Assembly: GCF_042676245.1 (NCBI RefSeq)
Contig: NZ_JBHTKA010000001.1
Location: forward strand, 1,798,001 to 1,862,000
DNA: 64,000 bases
Direction: 5' to 3'
Origin: Ohtaekwangia kribbensis
Lineage (GTDB): Bacteria; Bacteroidota; Bacteroidia; Cytophagales; Cyclobacteriaceae
In this document: positions 51,493 through 59,924 of the stretch, piece after piece
Layout: every line of letters starts with the position of its first letter
How positions within the stretch are numbered: the stretch's first letter is position 1
Position numbers and translations under genes: made by a program
The notes under the pieces: model-generated
Database searches by the model: none
Told to the model about the DNA's origin: nothing
What the model saw: only the letters and a program-made list of their open reading frames with translations

Positions 51493-52404
51493 CTAATCCT
51501 CCAATTCCCCCACGTCACGGGTTATTAGATGATAGTCTTCGGTAAGATTGTGATTCTTGAAATAGGTTTGCAGGGCCAATGATCTGTTCTTTACATCGAA
51601 GCCCAGGTTCCAGTATAATTTTTTCAGACATTCTGAGCATAGTCGGTTAGGACGTTCGTCTGTTTCATATAGACTATTGCTACCATTCATTACACATACG
51701 GCATGCGTACAATGCTGGCATGAGAACATATGTCCTATTTCGTGAGAGGATGTTTTGATGAATCGCTCGAGGCACAGACCAAAATTAGAATCATTCAGGG
51801 CGCCTTCATGAAAGCGAATGAAAGATGATACACCTACACGCTTTTTTAAACGGGCTTGCCCGAAAACAAAATTCCATGCTTCAGCAGGGTATAGATCTTT
51901 CTGTGTAATGCCCATAATCACAATAGCATCTTCCGGAATAGCTTTTGCCAGCATGTGATCCAGTATATAGCTCGTCAATAATTGTTCATATCCCTCCTCA
52001 CGCGTTCTTCGTGCCGTGGCTGGTATAGTACTGTCACGGATGGTTGGCAACACGATCGTTTTCAAATGAAAGAATATTTCCAGGTATTCTGCTGTATACC
52101 GTATTAAATTATCCTCGTCAGCAGCAAAGGTGCCAATGGGCTGAAGGTATATATATTTTTGCATAGCACTGGGCGACACCGGTGCAGACTTTCGGTACTG
52201 TTCAAAATTCTGTCCATGCTCTTCATGTTCAAAAAGCCAGTCGCCCTGCATGGGCGCATCCATCGTTACATCATACGGCACGAGTTTTTTTATCAGCGCA
52301 AAATCTTTTGTTCGCGGATCAGCTTTCTTCTCAGAACACCCCGACAACATCAGGATGAGCAAAAGCAAAGCATATTGCAGAGGGGGTGACTGGTTAGGGT
52401 TCAC
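51493..52404 (-). CDS. Lipoprotein archaemetzincin-like metalloprotease
   Basis: 303 residues. The N-terminus has a lipobox LSGC (C23), so the protein is exported and lipid-anchored; most archaemetzincins are cytosolic. The catalytic region is HEIGHMFSCQH (221-231), giving zinc ligands H221, H225 and H231 and general base E222; the usual glycine of HExxHxxGxxH is Ser228. The structural-zinc cysteines and the Met-turn follow: C232, C237, M239, SNSLYETDERP, C256 and C259. Overall layout from ~35 onward matches archaemetzincin. Confidence 0.88.
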   Translation of the reverse strand: MNPNQSPPLQYALLLLILMLSGCSEKKADPRTKDFALIKKLVPYDVTMDAPMQGDWLFEHEEHGQNFEQYRKSAPVSPSAMQKYIYLQPIGTFAADEDNLIRYTAEYLEIFFHLKTIVLPTIRDSTIPATARRTREEGYEQLLTSYILDHMLAKAIPEDAIVIMGITQKDLYPAEAWNFVFGQARLKKRVGVSSFIRFHEGALNDSNFGLCLERFIKTSSHEIGHMFSCQHCTHAVCVMNGSNSLYETDERPNRLCSECLKKLYWNLGFDVKNRSLALQTYFKNHNLTEDYHLITRDVGELED

Positions 52405-52488
52405 TGCTAAACATTAAGGGTCACCTAATATGACAATTATTATCGGGATTAGCTATCGTTACTCCAATTATATATACCTGTATAAACA

Positions 52489-52524
52489 GGTAAAGCCAGC
52501 ACGTCACCCCGCACTGGCCTTACC
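52489..52524 (-). terminator. Terminator of the large permease gene
   Basis: ggtaaagccag (52489-52499) pairs with ctggccttacc (52514-52524) with one mismatch, 22 bases beyond the permease stop. Confidence 0.55.
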
Positions 52525-52545
52525 AATAAATTATACTATATGTTT

Positions 52546-54972
52546 TTACTCAGTTCGCAACGTATCCGCCGGATTGGACACAGCCGAACGTATAGACCGG
52601 TAACTCACCGTGAGCAATGAAATAACAAGTGTTGCTACCAGGCCCAGTAAAAATACCCACCAATGTATCCCCGTACGATATGCAAAACCGGAAAGCCATT
52701 CGTTCATGAAATACCATGCCAGTGGCGCAGCTATAATAAACGCCATCACGATAAGCTTTATAAACTCTTTCGAAAATAACATTACGATACTGCCCACCGA
52801 TGCGCCCAGCACTTTGCGTATACCTACTTCCTTCAGTTTTTGATTCGCCATAAAGGAGATCAATCCATATAGTCCCAGACACCCGATAAAGATGGATATA
52901 CCGGCAAAGATCTTAAACAGCGTAAACGTGCGCTCATCCTGACGGTACAGATCGGCAAGTTTCTCATCGAGGAACTCATATTCGAAATAATAATCCGGAA
53001 ATACAGCACTCCATTCTTTTTCAATGAACGCTATCGTTTCGCTGAAGTTGGCCGCATTTACTTTTACCCCGAGGTCGTAATAGAAATATGGAAAGTTGAC
53101 CAGCACCACCGGTTCGATCGAATTATGAAGCGAAGACGAATGGAAGTCCTCCACCACACCTACAACCTCCGCATTAATTTTAGATACACCGGTGGTTATA
53201 TTTTTTCCCAGTATATCTTCCGGGTTGCTAAAACCCAGTCGTTTAACTGCCGATTCATTCACTATATATACATGGTGTTGCTCTTCATCTTTCAGATTCA
53301 TGTCAGCGAGTTTTTCATCGGTCTCGGTAAACCAGCGACCGGCTTTCAGTTTTACGCCATACGTATCGAGGTAATGGCTATCAACCGGCTTTACTCCAAT
53401 ACTATATAGTTCAGAAGGGCCTCGTTCTGACAGAAAATAATTTGTCCCAAAGTTATTGTCTGATGTAGGAGCACCCAGCGAGAACGAAAGGCTTTGTATG
53501 GCAGGGTTCCGCTCCAGGCGGTTACGAAGCGATTCCATCAGCTCTGCCTTTATATCAGGCACCGGTATATTTATCACTGCGTTCTTATCAAACCCCAGTG
53601 GTTTATTTCGGAAATATTGCATTTGTTCGGCAATAATGAGTGTACCAATGATCAGCACTTGCGCGATCATAAACTGAAATACAACCAGTGTCTTGCGCAC
53701 CACGGCACCGGAGCTTCCCTGCGCTGTAATTTTATTCTTCAGTACAATGGCAGGATTATAGCCCGACAAGATCATAGCAGGATAAAACCCGGAAAGGAAC
53801 GTTACCAGTATAAGGAGTACCAGCAAAAAAATGAGTAGCAACGGATTGGCTAACAGGTTCAGATCCAGCTTGCGTTCCAGGAAACTATTCAGCCATGGTA
53901 AAATCCATTCGGTAATACAGAGTGAAATCAGAATTGCCACACTCGTTAACAAAAGTGTCTCTCCCAAAAAATACACCGTAAGCTGACCGCGTTTTGCTCC
54001 GAGTGTTTTGCGGATACCAATTTCTTTAGACTTGCGTATAGCCAGTGCGGTAGCAAGGTTTACAAAATTTATACAGGCAATGAACAGTATAAACGCACCG
54101 AGTATGCCCATCACCAGCAGATCGGTATACGATGCATTAAAGGCTGGCCCCGGATTCTCGGTATAGGCCTGATCGAAATGTATAGCTTTCAAGGGTTGCA
54201 GCTTATACATTTTACGCTGGGCATCTTCATTCGAATGATACTTCGCTACAAACGGACCGAGACGTTTCTCGACATCTGTAGCTGCTATATTTTCAGGTAG
54301 TGAAAAATAAGCATAACCGGAAGCCGTCAATCCCCATTGATCAATCGGCATGCCGCCCAGAAAATCTCCGGTAAAGGAAGGCATCGATACGATCATCGAA
54401 AAAGTTATATGCGAAGTTGCCGGAGGGTCCTGAACAATACCAGCCACTTCAACTTCCACGCGGTTATCAATTTTGATTGTAAGGTGGTCGCGGCCTTTCA
54501 TGATTTTATCCGCCAGAGACTTCGTCAGAAATACCTTACCGGGCTGCCCCAGTTCTTCGCGCGGATTTCCGGAGAGAACTTTAAAATCAAATACATCAAA
54601 GAACAGTGAATCAGCAAAGACTATATTTTCCGTTTTCACCTTTTCGTCCCCTATTTTCAGCATGACTTCATCCTGGTAATGCAGTTGTGTTACGAGGGGT
54701 ATATCTGCAAAATCATTTCGAAAAGCTTTTACAAACGGGTATGGTGTAGTGGAACCATTGCTCTCACCGGAGGCAGTTCTGCTTTCCATTACGACCCGGT
54801 ATATCTGGTCGTATCGCGTATGAAATTTATCAAAGCCCAGGTCGTACGTAACGAGCAGGAAGATGATAATGCAAGCCGTGATACCAATGGTAAGGCCCAG
54901 AATGTTGATGAGCGTGTAATTCTTGTTACGTAGAAAATTCCGGAACGTAAGGATGAGATAGTTTCTGATCAT
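52546..54972 (-). CDS. FtsX/MacB-type ABC transporter permease
   Basis: An 808-residue permease with duplicated architecture: TM1 (LINILGLTIGITACIIIFLLV, ~23-43), a MacB-PCD periplasmic domain, an FtsX domain of three helices with the coupling motif KEIGIRKTLGAKRGQL (~315), TM5, a second periplasmic domain, then a second FtsX domain with KEVGIRKVLGASVGSI near the C-terminus. No ATPase is adjacent. Such permeases in Bacteroidota often lie beside sigma-54 regulator genes, as here (55166), and a near-consensus sigma-54 promoter lies 34 bases upstream. Likely role: efflux or envelope stress mechanotransmission (inference). Confidence 0.92.
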   Translation of the reverse strand: MIRNYLILTFRNFLRNKNYTLINILGLTIGITACIIIFLLVTYDLGFDKFHTRYDQIYRVVMESRTASGESNGSTTPYPFVKAFRNDFADIPLVTQLHYQDEVMLKIGDEKVKTENIVFADSLFFDVFDFKVLSGNPREELGQPGKVFLTKSLADKIMKGRDHLTIKIDNRVEVEVAGIVQDPPATSHITFSMIVSMPSFTGDFLGGMPIDQWGLTASGYAYFSLPENIAATDVEKRLGPFVAKYHSNEDAQRKMYKLQPLKAIHFDQAYTENPGPAFNASYTDLLVMGILGAFILFIACINFVNLATALAIRKSKEIGIRKTLGAKRGQLTVYFLGETLLLTSVAILISLCITEWILPWLNSFLERKLDLNLLANPLLLIFLLVLLILVTFLSGFYPAMILSGYNPAIVLKNKITAQGSSGAVVRKTLVVFQFMIAQVLIIGTLIIAEQMQYFRNKPLGFDKNAVINIPVPDIKAELMESLRNRLERNPAIQSLSFSLGAPTSDNNFGTNYFLSERGPSELYSIGVKPVDSHYLDTYGVKLKAGRWFTETDEKLADMNLKDEEQHHVYIVNESAVKRLGFSNPEDILGKNITTGVSKINAEVVGVVEDFHSSSLHNSIEPVVLVNFPYFYYDLGVKVNAANFSETIAFIEKEWSAVFPDYYFEYEFLDEKLADLYRQDERTFTLFKIFAGISIFIGCLGLYGLISFMANQKLKEVGIRKVLGASVGSIVMLFSKEFIKLIVMAFIIAAPLAWYFMNEWLSGFAYRTGIHWWVFLLGLVATLVISLLTVSYRSIRSAVSNPADTLRTE

Positions 54973-55005
54973 GTGTTAACCGCATTATTTTTCATCATCC
55001 GTTAT

Positions 55006-55020
55006 CCAAAGACGGTGCCA
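55006..55020 (-). promoter_or_regulatory. Near-consensus sigma-54 promoter of the permease gene
   Basis: The minus strand reads TGGCAC, five bases, then TTGG. The consensus is TGGCAC-N5-TTGC, so only the last base differs, and the invariant GG and G are in phase. It is 34-48 bases upstream of the permease ATG and lies next to a sigma-54 activator gene. Confidence 0.65.
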
Positions 55021-55082
55021 GACGTGTATCATATTGATTTTCAAACATTAAGACACTCATTACAAAAAATTGATCCGATAAT

Positions 55083-55125
55083 GTGTATCGCTTTCGATAC
55101 ACTATGCTGTTTGTATCCGATACAA
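55083..55125. promoter_or_regulatory. Two palindromic candidate activator sites
   Basis: gtgtatcg-cttt-cgatacac (55083-55102) is a perfect 8-bp dyad, and ttgtatc-c-gatacaa (55111-55125) a perfect 7-bp dyad; both share the half-site GTATC. They lie 60-120 bp upstream of the sigma-54 promoter, the place for enhancer-like sites of NtrC-type activators. Confidence 0.65.
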
Positions 55126-55138
55126 TTCCATACTTTTG
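55110..55138 (+). promoter_or_regulatory. Housekeeping promoter of the sigma-54 regulator/kinase operon
   Basis: TTTG (55110-55113), 17 bases, then TACTTTTG (TAnnTTTG, 55131-55138), 27 bases before the ATG at 55166. The second palindrome (55111-55125) overlaps this promoter, which would allow autoregulation. Confidence 0.55.
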
Positions 55139-55165
55139 CCGGCATACCAATCTGTACACCCAGAC

Positions 55166-56533
55166 ATGATTCCCGCGAAGGTATTGATAATTGATGACGA
55201 CCGCGATGTACTCGAAACAGCCCGCATGTTTTTAAAGCAGGAGTTCTCGCTTGTACACATTGAAGAGTCTCCTGAAAAAATACCGGCAGTGCTAAAGACT
55301 ACCGAGTATGATGTTATTCTGCTCGACATGAATTTCAAGCGAGGAGTTAACGATGGTGAAGAAGGTTTTTACTGGCTCGATCAAATTCTGAAAGCGGATA
55401 CCCAGGCCGTTGTAATCCTGATAACTGCGTATGGTGAAATAGACCTTGCTGTAAAGGCGATCAAGAAAGGAGCTACGGATTTTGTATTGAAGCCGTGGAA
55501 GAATCAAAAACTGATGGCCACTATTCTTGCTGCGCTGCAGTTACGCAAGTCGAAGAAGGAAGTTGAAAAACTGAAAGAGACGCAGGAGAAATTAAGCGAT
55601 GATATCAACCATGCGTACGCGGATTTCATTGGTGAATCACCTGCCATACAGCGTGTACACGAACTCATAAACCGCGTGGCAGATGCGGATGCCGATGTAC
55701 TTATACTCGGAGAGAATGGTACAGGTAAAGAACTGGTAGCACGGGCTATACATCAGCGTTCATCGCGAAGAAATAATGTATTTATTAATGTTGACCTCGG
55801 TGCGATCAGTGAGACGTTGTTTGAGAGTGAACTCTTCGGCCACGTGAAAGGTGCTTTTACGGATGCGCGCCAGGATAAAGCCGGGCGCTTTGAACTTGCT
55901 TCCGGTGGTACATTGTTTCTCGATGAGATCGGCAATCTCTCACTGGCGCTGCAGGCAAAATTATTGACGGTATTACAACACCGCAGTGTACAACGTGTAG
56001 GCTCCGCGAAAGCTATACCGGTAGACTTCCGTTTGATTTGTGCTACCAACATGCCTCTGCATGAAATGGTATTTGAGAAAACATTCCGGCAGGATCTTCT
56101 TTACCGCATCAACACCGTGGAGATTCGCGTTCCTTCTCTGCGCGAGCGCGTGGATGATATACCTTTACTGGCCGAACATTTTCTGACACGCTATGCACAA
56201 AAGTATAAACGCGCGGGTATGAAGATCGATAAATCCGTTATGAATAAACTGAAGAAGTATCACTGGCCGGGTAATATACGCGAGCTGCAACATGCCATTG
56301 AACGTGCCGTAATTCTGAATGAAGGCAAAGTGATTGAATCTCCTGAACTGTTCATCAGCGGCATACAGCATGTTGTAAAAAAAGAAATGCTGCCGCAGAC
56401 ACTGGATGAAATGGAGAAAGTATTTATCCAGCAATCGCTACAACAAAACCAGGGCAACGTAAGCAACACGGCCCGCGCGCTCGGGTTAACCCGCACAGCA
56501 CTCTACCGAAGAATGAAACGTCATGGTTTATAG
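55166..56533 (+). CDS. Sigma-54-dependent response regulator (NtrC family)
   Basis: 455 residues from the ATG at 55166 (an upstream in-frame ATG at 55136 would add ten residues). The receiver domain has DDD (10-12) and phospho-acceptor Asp54 in VILLDMNF. The AAA+ domain has Walker A GENGTGKE, the L1 loop GAFTDA (229-234) where E. coli NtrC has GAFTGA, and Walker B GTLFLDEIGN. A Fis-type HTH (NTARALGLTRTALYRRMK) ends the protein. It should activate the divergent permease gene through the sites at 55083-55125. Confidence 0.94.
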   Translation: MIPAKVLIIDDDRDVLETARMFLKQEFSLVHIEESPEKIPAVLKTTEYDVILLDMNFKRGVNDGEEGFYWLDQILKADTQAVVILITAYGEIDLAVKAIKKGATDFVLKPWKNQKLMATILAALQLRKSKKEVEKLKETQEKLSDDINHAYADFIGESPAIQRVHELINRVADADADVLILGENGTGKELVARAIHQRSSRRNNVFINVDLGAISETLFESELFGHVKGAFTDARQDKAGRFELASGGTLFLDEIGNLSLALQAKLLTVLQHRSVQRVGSAKAIPVDFRLICATNMPLHEMVFEKTFRQDLLYRINTVEIRVPSLRERVDDIPLLAEHFLTRYAQKYKRAGMKIDKSVMNKLKKYHWPGNIRELQHAIERAVILNEGKVIESPELFISGIQHVVKKEMLPQTLDEMEKVFIQQSLQQNQGNVSNTARALGLTRTALYRRMKRHGL

Positions 56534-56554
56534 TATATATCTTACCGATTGCTT

Positions 56555-57910
56555 ATGGTTCTGAAGCGGTTCAGCATATTGGTTATTCTGCGCATCATGC
56601 TCCTGTGTGGTACTATACTGGCTTTTGCCTGGGTTATACAACGACCGGAGATGTTCTTTAACCAACTAACGCTCGCGGCTATATTTATACTCCAGGTGAT
56701 GGAGCTGATCCGTTTTGTTAACCAGACCAACCGCGAGTTATCACGATTCCTCCTCGGCATCAAACATGCAGACTTTACAATTACCTTTCACCAGGCACAT
56801 CTCGGAAAATCGTTCCGCGAACTGGAAGACAGCATGCACGCTATATTGCAGGCGTATAAACAGGTAAAGATTGAAAAGGAAGCGCAGTACCAGTTTCTGC
56901 AGGCACTCGTAACAAGACTACCCATCGGTATCATTTCCATTGCAGAGGAAGATATCGTGGTTATAAATGCTACGGCGGAGAAGCTCCTTAACATAGAAGG
57001 TTATCGCAACTGGAGCTTGCTTAAATTGAGACACCCGACTGTAGCCCAGGCGTTAGATTCGGTTGGTGATCATGGCAGAAAACTGATCGAGTTCAAGACA
57101 AGTGAAAATACTGCACACCTCACCATTGAAGTGAGCACTACATTTATACTCGACAAATCGTATCGCCTCATCACCATACAAGACATTCACACCGAACTTG
57201 AGCAAAAGGAAATTGAAGCCTGGCATAAACTGATCCGCATTCTTACGCATGAGATCATGAACTCGGTAACGCCTGTAGCATCGCTCACCGAAACAATTCA
57301 AGGCATGCTTACGGATAAAAGCGGCCAGTTAAAAAGCATTGAAGCGCTTACAACGGACACGTTAGGCGACATTCGCTTCTCGCTAAACACCATTCATAAA
57401 CGAAGCGAGGGCCTGCTTGACTTTGTAGAGAAATACCGCGCACTTACGCGCGTCCCCAAACCGGCCATACAACCTGTGAGGCTACATTCTTTCCTGAAGA
57501 CCATGGCCAACCTGATGGAACCCGAAATGCAGCGACACAACATCGCACTGCAATGGCACGTGACTGATGAAAACCTGCAGGCGTCATTGGACAGTAATTT
57601 AATCGAGCAGGTTATCATTAATCTAATCACGAACAGTATATATGCGTTACAGCAGGTTTCTGATAAACATATATACCTGGGGGCCTATCTACACGAGAAC
57701 CGCGTTATTATTGAAATAACGGACAATGGGTCGGGTATACGCGAGAAGGAAATGCAGGATATATTTATACCTTTCTTTTCCACTAAAAAAGAGGGCACCG
57801 GCATTGGGCTGAGTCTGTCGAAACAAATCATGAATTTGCACGGAGGCAGTATAAAAGTAACTTCTGTGCCGCACGAGAAAACAACATTTTATCTGACGTT
57901 TAAGGCATAG
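56555..57910 (+). CDS. NtrY-like histidine kinase
   Basis: 451 residues from the ATG at 56555 (a TTG six bases earlier is less likely). Two N-terminal membrane helices (LVILRIMLLCGTILAFAWVI; LTLAAIFILQVMELI) are followed by a PAS-like segment (~105-195), then the DHp helix with H232 in RILTHEIMNSVTPVASL and HATPase_c with EQVIINLITNSIYAL, DNGSGI and GTGIGLSLSKQIMN. HEIMNSVTPV is typical of NtrY/NtrB-like kinases paired with sigma-54 regulators. It is co-transcribed with the regulator (21-base gap). Confidence 0.92.
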   Translation: MVLKRFSILVILRIMLLCGTILAFAWVIQRPEMFFNQLTLAAIFILQVMELIRFVNQTNRELSRFLLGIKHADFTITFHQAHLGKSFRELEDSMHAILQAYKQVKIEKEAQYQFLQALVTRLPIGIISIAEEDIVVINATAEKLLNIEGYRNWSLLKLRHPTVAQALDSVGDHGRKLIEFKTSENTAHLTIEVSTTFILDKSYRLITIQDIHTELEQKEIEAWHKLIRILTHEIMNSVTPVASLTETIQGMLTDKSGQLKSIEALTTDTLGDIRFSLNTIHKRSEGLLDFVEKYRALTRVPKPAIQPVRLHSFLKTMANLMEPEMQRHNIALQWHVTDENLQASLDSNLIEQVIINLITNSIYALQQVSDKHIYLGAYLHENRVIIEITDNGSGIREKEMQDIFIPFFSTKKEGTGIGLSLSKQIMNLHGGSIKVTSVPHEKTTFYLTFKA

Positions 57911-57991
57911 CTCCCAGAAAAATCGAATCGCTCCCAACCTTTCTGTTGCGTTGTGGGTCTAACAGCTGTAACACTTAATGTTAAACTTTGT

Positions 57992-58609
57992 ATGAAATTT
58001 AAACATACTGCTATAGCATGTATAGCGTTACTGGCATTTGCCTTTAGCGCTTGCGATGATGATGATTCCAACGGAGGTATTACCAACTCGTATCTGCCTC
58101 TTAAGATCGGGAACTATTGGGAGTTTGTTAATATACCCGAGTATCCACCCGCAACGTATACACAGCGAACCGAAGTAACCCGGGTAGTATCGTTCAATAA
58201 TAATGAGTATTTCGAGCTCGTGAACATCTACAAGGCCGGTGACAATACTTCACGCGACACTACGTACTATCGCATTACGAGTCAAGGGTATGTATATACC
58301 TGGAGAAAAAGCTCGACCGTGGAAGAAAATCCAATGAGACTTTACGCGGATGACGGTGATTCATGGAAATATGAGACCGGCTACGATACAGAAGCTACGA
58401 TTACGGTTGATGAAATTGATGATCTGGAAGTAAGGCAAACCGAGCTGGACGATTGCAAGAGTTTCAGCTATGACATTGAGCAATGGGCAGATGAAGAATA
58501 TAGTACGGTGCTCGCCCCGGGAATAGGCTTCGTGAAAAGAATTTCCGGCTGGGGTATAAGTTCGGAATTGGTAAAGGCTTCCATTAACGGTAAGGAATAT
58601 ACTTTCTGA
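57992..58609 (+). CDS. Uncharacterised lipoprotein
   Basis: 205 residues from the ATG at 57992: signal II peptide with lipobox FSAC (C21) followed by DDDDS, typical of surface-exposed Bacteroidota lipoproteins (acidic export signal after Cys). The mature part begins YLPLKIGNYWEFVN, a motif common in uncharacterised Bacteroidota lipoproteins, and is rich in Tyr, Asp and Glu. A strong terminator follows at 58645-58672. Confidence 0.75.
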   Translation: MKFKHTAIACIALLAFAFSACDDDDSNGGITNSYLPLKIGNYWEFVNIPEYPPATYTQRTEVTRVVSFNNNEYFELVNIYKAGDNTSRDTTYYRITSQGYVYTWRKSSTVEENPMRLYADDGDSWKYETGYDTEATITVDEIDDLEVRQTELDDCKSFSYDIEQWADEEYSTVLAPGIGFVKRISGWGISSELVKASINGKEYTF

Positions 58610-58644
58610 TCTATAGTGAGATTGAGCAGAAGATGGCTGAAATA

Positions 58645-58672
58645 AAAATGCTCCCAACCGGGAGCATTTTTT
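58645..58672 (+). terminator. Intrinsic terminator after the lipoprotein gene
   Basis: aaaatgctccc (58645-58655) pairs with gggagcatttt (58660-58670) around an aacc loop, followed by T residues. Confidence 0.9.
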
Positions 58673-58710
58673 ATAACTACAGTTTTGTTGTTCCAGCTAT
58701 AACATTCAAC

Positions 58711-59580
58711 TCACTTTGCACTTTTATACCGGCATGCAGACGGATCGGATTTAAGATAGTAATCTTTATAGTTCAGTGCCTTCGGGTCCATGCATCCTTT
58801 CAGTGGTAGTAATTCTACTTTTCTGAAATCGATCGGCTGACCTTCACTTTGCAATGCTATATATCCTTCACTCAGTAATTTTCCTTCCTGCCATACAGTC
58901 GGATCGTAGTTATGTACAACACCTCCAGCGATGCGCGGCTCGCTATATTGCATTACCAGTTCACCATTGATTACGTGTTTGATCAGCGAATCGCCCAGTA
59001 CAATCAATTCAGCACGTACCCATTGATCGCCATCGTATGTTTTTGAAGAAGAGTTGATGCAGTGCCGATCATCAACCTTACCATTGTAGGTAATGATTGT
59101 TCCTGGAGAACACATGTTACCAGTGGTTCGCGGTTTGCCATCGCTCAGACCACCGAGAAATTGCATCTCGATAGATATAGGCCAGTCCTGCTCTTTCGGC
59201 ATGGTACGCGGATCCTGTGAATGAAACATTACACCGCTGTTACGCAATGTATAATCAGGAGCTCCTTTTTGCAGGTCGCCAACAAAACGATATTCAATTA
59301 CCAGGTGATAATACGAGAACGGCTGCTTGTAATATAGATGTCCGAACTGATCATTGAAATCGCCATACTGATCGTAGCGAACTTGTATAGCGCCATCTTT
59401 TACACGAAAGGTATTTCCGAAGTTTACACCTTCATCGTGATGGTGGATCTTTACCATCCAGTCGCGTATATCCCTACCGTTGAAAAGTTTAATCCATTCT
59501 TTTTTGGAAGCCTGTTTTTGTGCGCTGGCAGCTATAGATACCAGCAAAATGAGAAAAAGAGTATGAAGGAATCGGGTCAT
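58711..59580 (-). CDS. Secreted DUF1080 (3-keto-disaccharide hydrolase-like) protein
   Basis: 289 residues with a signal peptide ending SAAS-AQ. The DUF1080 jelly-roll (~30-250) shows EWIKLFNGRDIRDWMVK (~27), LRNSGVMFHSQDP, ISIEMQFLGG and DQWVRAELIVLGDS. Family members include concanavalin-like sugar-binding/hydrolase domains; one clade hydrolyses 3-keto-glycosides. A Cys-containing tail (LLPLKGCMDPKALNYKDYY) follows. Substrate unknown. Single gene. Confidence 0.85.
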   Translation of the reverse strand: MTRFLHTLFLILLVSIAASAQKQASKKEWIKLFNGRDIRDWMVKIHHHDEGVNFGNTFRVKDGAIQVRYDQYGDFNDQFGHLYYKQPFSYYHLVIEYRFVGDLQKGAPDYTLRNSGVMFHSQDPRTMPKEQDWPISIEMQFLGGLSDGKPRTTGNMCSPGTIITYNGKVDDRHCINSSSKTYDGDQWVRAELIVLGDSLIKHVINGELVMQYSEPRIAGGVVHNYDPTVWQEGKLLSEGYIALQSEGQPIDFRKVELLPLKGCMDPKALNYKDYYLKSDPSACRYKSAK

Positions 59581-59639
59581 ATTTAAAAATTATGCACAGG
59601 CAATATAAACATTGTATTGCTGATATTAATAAACAGAAT

Positions 59640-59785
59640 TGAGGCATACGCTCCACAATTTTCGCTGAAAAAGCCGGTACACAGCCTAAAAACCGATGGC
59701 ACGGCAATTTATATATAGTTGGCAAGGGTAGAGTAGGTTAGGTTTACAGGCCCGGATGATGCTAGTCATACCGGGCCTGTTTTTA
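59640..59785 (+). ncRNA. Possible small RNA ending in an orphan terminator
   Basis: acaggcccgg (59746-59755) pairs with ccgggcctgt (59771-59780) and is followed by T residues on the plus strand, yet no plus-strand gene lies upstream: the last one (57992-58609) has its own terminator. No open frame of convincing composition occurs before it. A short transcript of at most ~150 bases starting somewhere after 59600 would explain the terminator. The 5' end given here is arbitrary. Confidence 0.3.
59729..59744 (+). other. TAGAGTAGGTTAGGTT element upstream of a terminator
   Basis: tagagtaggttaggtt lies directly before the orphan terminator stem. The same words (tagaggggtaggttaggtt) occur on the minus strand at 48780-48798, also directly before a terminator stem. 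Confidence 0.4.
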
Positions 59786-59924
59786 TTTTATACCTTTTCC
59801 CCCGATGACTATCGGGCAGATTTACGCAGAATATATTTTAATACAAGCTTGCGCGATTAACCGACCTCCTCTCCTTCGCAAACTATAGCTCAAGGGAAAT
59901 ACGACAAGATGTAATAAAATAAAC

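Larger units (their letters stand above)
59581..59924. other. Intergenic region with orphan terminator
   Basis: 344 bases between the divergent... facing starts and stops of DUF1080 (start 59580) and DUF72 (stop 59925). The stretch carries the DUF1080 promoter side (59581-59660, not resolved), the element at 59729-59744 and a plus-strand terminator at 59746-59785. From 59786 to 59924 I see only AT-rich sequence. Confidence 0.45.
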
